Below the pieces are notes generated by a model. The model was given only the letters and a program-made list of their open reading frames with translations. It was not told the origin of the DNA and made no database searches. A program made the position numbers and the translations under genes. Of a stretch of DNA of 64,000 nt, positions 57,579 through 64,000 are shown piece by piece. This DNA comes from Flaccisagitta enflata. Taxonomy: Eukaryota; Chaetognatha; Sagittoidea; Aphragmophora. Position 1 is the stretch's first letter; each line of letters begins with the position of its first letter. The DNA is taken from the NCBI GenBank assembly GCA_965153355.1, contig OZ231128.1, forward strand, positions 21,266,001-21,330,000. Reading direction: 5' to 3'.

Positions 57579-59940
57579 TCAAGAACTCTGTAGGTATTTT
57601 TTCAAGCTAGTCTTGAAAACATTCAGCGATTTTGATTCTTTTAATTCCTTGGGAAGCAAGTTCCAATCCGTGATGACATTTCTACAAAAAGTACCAGTTG
57701 GGCTAAGACAGTGAGCTAGAGAAAAGTTTACAGTTCTTTGTCTGAGATTGTAAGAATGAACATCCGTGATGAAAGTAAAACTGTCAGAAATGTAAGTAGG
57801 TGAAAGCCCGTTTTTCGTTTTGTAAGCGTGAACAAGACTGAAATAGCTAACCCTCTGCGAAAAAGGTAGCCAGTGTAAACTCGACAATTCACCGTTACCA
57901 ATATGACTGCGGGGACCGTGACCAAGGGAAAAACGGGCACATTTCCTCTGCAATACATTTAAGCTTTCGCGTAATGGAGCAGCTAATCCAAAATACCAAG
58001 ACGGCGAGCAGTATTCTAAATTTGAAAAGATCAGAGATTGGCAAAGAAGTCTACGAACATAGAAATTCATAAAGCAACCATTTCGGTAAAGAAATCCCAA
58101 CTTGAAATTAGCCTTTTTAACAATCGTATCTACATGTTTTGAAAAATCCATAAACTGGTCAAGCCACACACCAAGATACTTAACACCTGTGACTCTTTCT
58201 ACAACAGTATTTTCCAATTTTACCTCAAATTGCACATCCGTATTCAAACGACGTTTAGGCCCAAACAGTATACATTCCGTCTTTCCCAGATGAAGAGAAA
58301 GACGGTTATCAACAAGCCATTTACGGCATGTATCCAATTCTAAGCTCAAGAAATTAGCCACCGCAAGCGGATCAGAGCCGCTAAAAACCAAAGCACTGTC
58401 GTCGGCATAGAGAGACAATTTACATTTCAACGCTTCCGACATATCATTAATGTAGCATAAAAAGAGGGTGGGGCCAAGGATGCTACCCTGTGGGACGCCA
58501 CAACTAACGGGCAAAAAAGACGAGTCAATGCCATCTACCTGCATGCATTGGACTCTATCGTTCAAGTAAGAGCGGAACCAGTCGATTGAACCAACACCCA
58601 TGGTTGATAATTTATCTAAGAGAAGCCCATGATCAACACAGTCAAAGGCTTTCTGGAGATCGATTAATATCATGCCCGTGAAATTACCCTTACTAGTTTC
58701 ATTTTTAACATGATCACATAAGTTCAAAAGACACGTCTCCGTAGAAAAACCTTTCCTAAAGCCACTTTGAAATCCATACAACAGACCTTTTTTAGTAAGA
58801 AAAGCATTCAACTGGTCATTGACTGCCCTCTCAAGAATTTTTGACATAACTGGCAAAATTGAAACCGGTCTGTAATTCCCAGCATCGAGCCGGGATCCTT
58901 TTTTATATAAAGGCTTAACTCGTGCCTTTTTAAAACCCGAGGGGACAGTCTCTGACATGATAGAAAAATTCACAATATGACTAATAAGTTCGACCAAGAA
59001 TTGTGCACCATCTTTTAAGAAACGAGGGGAAATATCATCAAGCCCGGTGCTTTTATCAACCTTAAGAGCTTCTAATTGCTTCAAAATAAATTGCCGGCTA
59101 ACTGTCGTCAAAGTAAAAGAGGGACCATGTACACCTTTTTTTCTATAAAAACTGGAACAAAAATCACGACCAAATATTCTACGTAAAGAGGGAAGGCGAG
59201 AAACTAGAGAAGATGCAACAGTAGTATAAAACGTATTGAACAAGTGTGAAGTATCGGAGGGATTAAAGAACTTTTGGCCGTCTGATTCAAGTACAATTCC
59301 ACCATCGCCCTTTGGGGCCTTGTACCCAAGTGTCTTAAGGTGACGCCATAATTTACCGGAGTCCTTCCCACAATCAATAACACTCTGATTAAAGTAATCT
59401 GCCTTTGCATCTTTTATACGCCTTTGTACAAGATTTCTAGATGAACAGTAACGACGATAAATATCAACATCACCACGATTTTTCTTTACTTTTGAAAACA
59501 AAGAATTCCTCTCTTTTATTAAAGTAAGAATGTCGGCCGTCATCCATGGCTCAGTGTCACTTCTCAATCTTACTCTACGAACAGGCGCAATCTTATCAAC
59601 TACAGAACGTAAAAGAGAACAAAAGCTTTCCAAGGCCTCATCAACATTTCGAGCTAATAAAACAGGAGTCCAAGATACCGACCTTAATTCATCACAGAAA
59701 ATCGACTTTGAATAGTTTTTAAAAGACCGAATGTTCTTAACCAAAGGGGGTAAAGATCGCTTTGAAACTGGGCCCTTAACACCATAAATAATCTGATGGT
59801 CACTAAAAGAACAATTGATAACACCACTTCTTCGTATCTTTAAACTACAATTTGTAAGGAGATGGTCAATAATCGTACTAGTTGTGGCAGTTATTCGAGT
59901 GGCCTCATTTATGATTTGCTCAAGTGAATGTTTAGTAAGG
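57579..59940 (-). CDS. LINE reverse transcriptase (C-terminal part of the element protein)
   Basis: The frame from about 59940 down to 57579 begins SLEQIINEATRITATTSTIIDHLLTN (first 20: SLEQIINEATRITATTSTII), the end of the endonuclease domain. An open stretch before it (to 60086) is antisense of the inserted element and not LINE. The reverse transcriptase follows with LIDLQKAFDCVDH (catalytic Asp), GVPQGSILGP, and LYADDSALV (catalytic pair), all intact. The C-terminal region (SLHWLPFSQRVSYFSLV, YNLRQR) is typical of CR1/jockey-like elements. It would copy element RNA at a nicked target. Native protein would be continuous with the 62941-61718 frame; about 20-30 residues between them are missing or altered at the insertion. 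Confidence 0.9.
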
Positions 59941-60860
59941 CAAATGGTCAGGCGGAGACTATCTCTATAAATGATTTTTCTACCTTGTACACCCTTTTTG
60001 ACCATGATCATTTGATAGGTAACATGGTTTGGCTGATTAATAAGCTTAGCAAGAACAGTGGTATGAGATTGATTAGAATAGGTCATGAGAAGGCCTGGTG
60101 GGTTTCTTCTAACTCTGAGGGCGTTGTCTATTCAATTGATGAGATTCTAGATATGATAGACTACCTAGTTCGTAACACATTTATTAAGGCTTTTGGTAGC
60201 ATTTTTAAGCAGAATCTAGGGATCATAATGGGCGGGAAGAGTTCCGGATGGCTCTCTGACTGCTCACTTATGGTGGATGAGTTCAGGTATGTTGACTCTA
60301 AGGTTAAATCAGGGGCGAGAATTGAGGCAGAAAGATTGGAATTTTTCAGAAGATATCGGGATGACTGTACTTCTCTTAATATAAGAAATTTTATGGCAAT
60401 TTCAGCGGAGATATATCCACTTAGTTTGACTCTTACACAGGAGAATGATGACCTAGAAAGGGCTGATGTTTTAGATATGGAGGTCAGGATTCAGGACGGT
60501 AGTATAAGTACCAAGGTTTATTGTAAGACCGACGCTTTTCCCTTTGATGTCATTTCTTTGCCATTTCTTGAGGGCAATCTTGATGGGAAGATTTGTTACA
60601 AAGTTTTTTATGGACAAGTTTTGAGATTTCAGAGGCTGTGTAGTAACATTCATGATTTTGAAGAAAGGGTGAGATTTCTACTGGTGACATTGTTAAATAG
60701 GGGATATAACTTTCGTTTTTTGAAAAGCGAATTTTGTAAGGTTATCAATAAGTATATTTCAGAGTTTCAGAGATGGGTCATTCCTTTAGATTTTGATAAG
60801 TGGTTTAAAGATATTTCTTCAGGTAGTTCTAATACTATTTCCACTCAGCCAGTCAATTAG
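59928..60860 (+). CDS. Penelope-like reverse transcriptase, 5'-truncated
   Basis: The 310-codon frame opens with a few codons from LINE antisense sequence, so the Met at 59928 is accidental; Penelope homology starts near SINDFSTLYT (residues 13-22). DFSTLYT is motif A; GIIMGGKSSGWLSDCSLMVD is motif B; FRRYRDD holds the catalytic Asp pair. The thumb region (YGQVLRFQRLCSN, LLNRGYNFRFLK) is characteristic of Penelope-like RTs. It lacks fingers at the N-terminus and has no GIY-YIG endonuclease after it. No internal stop, so truncation occurred on insertion rather than by long decay. Confidence 0.8.
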   Translation: MFSKANGQAETISINDFSTLYTLFDHDHLIGNMVWLINKLSKNSGMRLIRIGHEKAWWVSSNSEGVVYSIDEILDMIDYLVRNTFIKAFGSIFKQNLGIIMGGKSSGWLSDCSLMVDEFRYVDSKVKSGARIEAERLEFFRRYRDDCTSLNIRNFMAISAEIYPLSLTLTQENDDLERADVLDMEVRIQDGSISTKVYCKTDAFPFDVISLPFLEGNLDGKICYKVFYGQVLRFQRLCSNIHDFEERVRFLLVTLLNRGYNFRFLKSEFCKVINKYISEFQRWVIPLDFDKWFKDISSGSSNTISTQPVN

Positions 60861-61735
60861 TCTAGTTTTTCCAGGTTTGTTTCTAAAATTTTTTGATGAG
60901 GTAAGAGTTGTGGTCTATTCATATAGCAGACTTGAACCTCATCTTATAGATCATTGGTCTATTCACATAGCTTTGATCTATATTTGTATATATTTATATA
61001 TATATGTAAAAAATGTATAAAAAATTGTAATTTTGGTGAAATTTGGGCCTGGTCTATTCATATAGCAGGCTCATTCTTTGTATATATTTATATATATATG
61101 TGAAAAATGTATAAAAAATTGTAATTTTGGTGAAATTTGGGCCTGGTCTATTCATATAGCAGGCTCAATGTTTGTTTTGATAAAATATGTGAACTATTTT
61201 TGTAAACTATATAATCTATACAATCTCTTTGAACTATTTATTGTTTTGTGCATTCCAATCCTCATGTTTTACCACTTTAGGTTTTTATTTCATTTCATAA
61301 CACTCTAAGACCTCTGTCATATTTCACTACCTTATGTTTTTTCCATTTCATTTCATAACCTCTGCCTCTCCTAATTTAGGACCTCTGTAATTCTGACCAG
61401 GCTTTCCTTGACCACTCTCTCTCTTTGACCAAACTTTTCCTCTTCCTCTTCAGTCCTTCACTCTTTAGTTTTCATTTCTGCTCTTGCTAAGCTGCTGTCT
61501 CCTTCTCCTATTCTCTTATATGTTTTTATGTTTTTGTGTTTTTGTCTCAATTTATTTGTTGTACTTTGGGAAACGGTGATGGGGCCTAAACCGGCCAGGA
61601 TTAAGGGTAATATTTTGTTTTACCCTTTCTCCTGCGAGTCCAAAGCCTCGGCTGAGGTACAACATTGTTTTGTCTTTGATTTTATTGTCTTTTTTGTCTT
61701 TTCCTTTTCCTCATTGCCTACATTGACACAGTTAT
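59940..61735 (+). mobile_element. Penelope-like element fragment inserted in the LINE
   Basis: The LINE endonuclease frame breaks off at ~61735 and resumes at ~59940 on the other strand. The intervening DNA carries a + strand Penelope-type RT, ~94-bp tandem repeats and an AT-rich 3' part. Near 61600 a hairpin AAGGGTAA...TTACCCTT occurs. No clear target duplication seen. 5'-truncated: the RT starts inside the domain. Confidence 0.75.
60905..61170 (+). repeat. ~94-bp tandem repeat in the Penelope-like 3' region
   Basis: GGTCTATTCATATAGCAGGC, TTTGTATATATTTATATATA and TTGGTGAAATTTGGGCCTGG recur; two full units start at 60983 and 61077, with partial ones before and after. Confidence 0.9.
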
Positions 61736-62941
61736 AAAACTGTTGTCGCGCAAATAACATAGGTTAAAGTCTCCCAAAAAATACATTTCCGTGCCAGGTG
61801 TAATAAAGGAAATAATATCTTGAAATTTATCCAAAAAAAGCGTATCATCCGGGGGTCTGTAACAAGAACCTACAACAAAAGGCTTTCTACGAGGGAAAAG
61901 AATATCTACAAAAATACATTCTAGATCTTCTTTAGATAAATCACCTCTTATATTGAAATTTAAGTCCTTCCTTATGTACATACCAACGCCGCCTCCGTGA
62001 CGATTTCTGTCCCGTCTCACAAAATTGTAGCCGTCGATTGCCACCTCTCCATCACCAACCGACTCATCCAACCACGTTTCCGACACGGCGAGAATGGCAG
62101 CTTTCGAGTCGCGTAGTATAAGACGAATTTCCGAGAGCTTTGGTAAGAGTGAGCGATCATTCAGGTGAAGCAGCGATAGACCTTTAATCTTAGCAAGAAA
62201 ACTAGTATCATTTGACGAACTGTCACTTTCATCACCAATTCGCCCCTGAGACTCATCACCAATTCGCCGTTGAGATTCGTCTGAAACGTCGAGACTCGTT
62301 TGACGAGGCGTTTCCACATCATTGCTGCTGCAACTGCCGTCGTAGAAAGGGAGGGATGAGAGAGAGCACGTGTCGCATAAGAAGGAGAAGTCTACTTGAT
62401 TTTCAACATAATAGTTGTATCGATCAGTTGAGATTTCGCCGTCCGTGCAACGCAGATGCGTCCAGCGCCCGCACTGGTCGCAGCTGACCGCTCTACTTGC
62501 GGCTGTAACACCGCGCTCGCACGTGCTACAAGGGTTCTTGACGCGACGAGGTTTTCCACTACTTGTGCTGGATGAGAAAGCCGAGGGATTTTTCGCGTTT
62601 CCAACACTCGGCCCCGGGTGCGTTTGGACGTCGTTACACAAACAAAGTCTTCTCCGCTGAGTAGCGTCAGTTGACGACGAGTTCCAGAGATTTGGATCGG
62701 AAACGAACGTACACGCGTCGAGTTTAGCAGGAGTGAGGGTCGATGGGTGTTGACGTAGCTGAAAATTCCCAAGAACATTTCCCAACGTAAGCAGTAAAAA
62801 AACAGTCAGGCAGATCGTGTAGCCGTTGCGAGCGAGGGGGATAAAAAGACTCATCCCGAGAGAAGGGAGGGGAGGGGGGACGAAGAATGTCTTATTAAGA
62901 TTGAAGCCATAAAAGTTTCTGACGTCTCGTCGTCGATCCAA
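61718..62941 (-). CDS. LINE N-terminal part: 2A-like motif, PHD finger, endonuclease
   Basis: Met at 62941; 407 codons to a stop created at the insertion. Residues 41-55 are hydrophobic. LCLCNDVQTHPGP (99-111) resembles the 2A ribosome-skipping motif (DxExNPGP) with E-to-Q and N-to-H changes. A C4HC3 PHD finger follows: C138, C141, C154, C157, H162, C165, C189, C192. The apurinic-type endonuclease begins HLNDRSL and includes SETWL, RRDRNRHGGGVGMYI, YRPP and GDFN, the catalytic signatures. The endonuclease nicks target DNA to prime reverse transcription; PHD and 2A-like segments are known in some animal CR1-like elements. Translation ends early at SFITVSM because of the Penelope-like insert. 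Confidence 0.88.
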   Translation of the reverse strand: MDRRRDVRNFYGFNLNKTFFVPPPLPSLGMSLFIPLARNGYTICLTVFLLLTLGNVLGNFQLRQHPSTLTPAKLDACTFVSDPNLWNSSSTDATQRRRLCLCNDVQTHPGPSVGNAKNPSAFSSSTSSGKPRRVKNPCSTCERGVTAASRAVSCDQCGRWTHLRCTDGEISTDRYNYYVENQVDFSFLCDTCSLSSLPFYDGSCSSNDVETPRQTSLDVSDESQRRIGDESQGRIGDESDSSSNDTSFLAKIKGLSLLHLNDRSLLPKLSEIRLILRDSKAAILAVSETWLDESVGDGEVAIDGYNFVRRDRNRHGGGVGMYIRKDLNFNIRGDLSKEDLECIFVDILFPRRKPFVVGSCYRPPDDTLFLDKFQDIISFITPGTEMYFLGDFNLCYLRDNSFITVSM

Positions 62942-63256
62942 ACGCCCCGCCTGGGCGTTGACACGGCGTCGGCGTTGAATCGGTGCCGAGCCCTCCGAAA
63001 CCTTAATTAAGCAAATAAAAGAATTTTAGCTTCGGTGGAACATTGGGGCAGGGGCAATAAGGCTAAAAAGTAAAGTGTGATGGACCGACGGATGGACGGA
63101 CCGACGGACGGATGGACCGACAGATGAACCGACGGACCGAAAAAGTAAAGTGTGATGGACCGACGGATGGACGGACCGACGGACGGATGGACCGACAGAC
63201 GAACCGACGGACGCACCGACAAAGCGGGGTGTAGAGTCGCGTAGCACGCGACTAAA

Positions 63257-63635
63257 AATCTACAGCTGACCCTGAAAGTAACAAATGTTGGAGGATTAAC
63301 AAATCTTATCTTTTAAATGGTCAATTTCTATTCTATTCATGTACATTAACGAGTGGTGTAACTGTTCGATGTAAATATCTAAAATATTTGAATGTTTGTC
63401 GAAAGATAAAACAATGAGGTTGGGGGCATATAAAAATGTCATATTGATGCTCATGCCTTGTTGAATTTTGACAAGGTGGAGTAGGGAAGGAGGAAACGGG
63501 CAAAATTGAGGAAAAGTGAAGCGTAAAGCGATGCTTGTTGGGATGCAAGTTGCACAAGAAACGCCGAGGCTATGATATTAGGGGATGTCATACTATGTTG
63601 TTGGTGGATTATCATTATGGAACTCTGGATATACT
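63257..63635. other. Spacer, nothing supported
   Basis: Unique sequence; short frames only. Confidence 0.35.
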
Positions 63636-64000
63636 ATCTAGGCGGAAAAAATCTTTCGTCCTGTAACAGAAATGTATTAATTGATGTAAAAATGAATACA
63701 AAGCAGTAACAAATCCATTAATATCTCATTAATAGCTTTCTATGACTGAAACAGGGCCGTCCTCAGTTGGCGAAGCGATTTCTGGAGCTTCATGAGGTAC
63801 TCTTTAGTGAAGGCCCTTTGGATCTTTCTCGTGATTTATTTTTATTGCTCTTTTGCTACATTCAGACTTATAGGTTCCACAAGACTCATCAAAACATAGA
63901 AAGATCGGTGACATAATTGAAGCCCTTCGAATTTGCAAGCAGGCAACGCAAACCGTATCTGTTTAACTCAACGCGTTTAGAAGTTATTGAAAAAAGAGTG
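63636..64000 (-). pseudogene. Tc1/mariner-like remnant (copy 2), runs off the window
   Basis: CTATCTAGGCGGAAAAAATC TIR at 63635; on the minus strand RKIQRAFTKEYLMKLQKSLR matches the Tc1-type transposase C-terminus also present in copy 1. It is not interrupted by the H element found in copy 1. Confidence 0.72.

Larger units (their letters stand above)
57365..63000 (-). mobile_element. CR1/jockey-like LINE, nearly full length, split by a Penelope-like insert
   Basis: Running from a GC-rich 5' leader (about 62942-63000) through PHD, endonuclease and reverse transcriptase segments to a short 3' UTR. It ends in a microsatellite tail: on the element strand TACATTACATTACATTAC (57367-57386). The coding frame is open apart from the 1.8-kb insertion at about 59940-61735. 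Intact motifs imply recent activity of the family. Confidence 0.88.
57303..63256 (+). mobile_element. H-family element apparently split by the LINE (outermost level of a nest)
   Basis: The 5' part (ACAAGGCCGGATACACGGCT, CAGTCGCGTGCGGGTGGGCA, GGGGC; 57303-57351) stops near the LINE tail. The matching inner part (TTGGGGCAGGGGCAATAAGG) resumes at 63043 beyond the LINE 5' end. It has a (GGAC/GACC)n core and hairpin GAGTCGCGTAGCACGCGACT (63233-63252) plus AAAAA. The order agrees with the intact copy at 56505. Two separate truncated copies is the alternative. Confidence 0.55.

Noticed and set aside
61560-61700. Hammerhead ribozyme in the Penelope-like element
   Set aside because: I looked for CTGATGAG...GAAAC cores on both strands; only an unrelated hairpin (AAGGGTAA/TTACCCTT) is present.

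Overview
The window looks like animal (metazoan) nuclear DNA, from an invertebrate I cannot place further. Signs are coding exons split by GT-AG introns, a secreted VWA/IgGFc-binding-type protein, a CR1/jockey-like LINE and a Penelope-like element, Tc1-type transposon remnants, many foldback MITEs, short runs of the animal-type telomere motif, and very dense dinucleotide microsatellites. No prokaryotic or organelle features, rRNA or tRNA were seen.

Layout. Bases 3-2741: the 3' part of an unrecognised Gly/Gln-rich gene on the + strand. Bases 2742-9655: gene-free, with microsatellites, a 9-bp-TSD MITE inside a larger foldback element, and a Helentron-like remnant. Bases 9656-35867: five exons of one + strand gene whose splice phases all match (9656-9983, 13039-13434, 13806-14165, 33498-33572, 35544-35867; every junction phase 1). 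They encode a signal peptide, a VWA-like domain with a degenerate metal site, and the start of an IgGFc-binding domain; the gene is open at its 3' end. Its introns hold most of the repeats, including a ~4.1 kb composite foldback (17.5-21.7 kb), three minisatellite fields (23.6-28.9 kb) and several MITEs. The 75-nt exon at 33498 sits between tandem copies of its own 3' splice site (upstream) and its own 5' splice site (downstream). Bases 35868-57300: no gene recognised; a 4.8 kb foldback (38.1-42.9 kb), microsatellites, a 21-bp minisatellite, a 1.19 kb recent tandem duplication and more Helentron-like copies. Bases 57303-63256: a three-level nest, a Penelope-like fragment inside a nearly intact LINE that itself seems to sit inside a Helentron-like copy. 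The window ends in a Tc1-like remnant.

Two repeat families recur. One (here 'H') has a terminal hairpin followed by A's, a tandem TCCG/GGAC core and a 5' end like AACAAGGCCGGATACACGGC; its hairpin arm is repeated near the opposite end, and both change together among subfamilies. This fits Helentron-type non-autonomous elements. The other ('F') is a foldback element with GGGCAGCGGCCCC-type inner arms, a third copy of the arm at the left end, and 21-bp tandem repeats in the middle.
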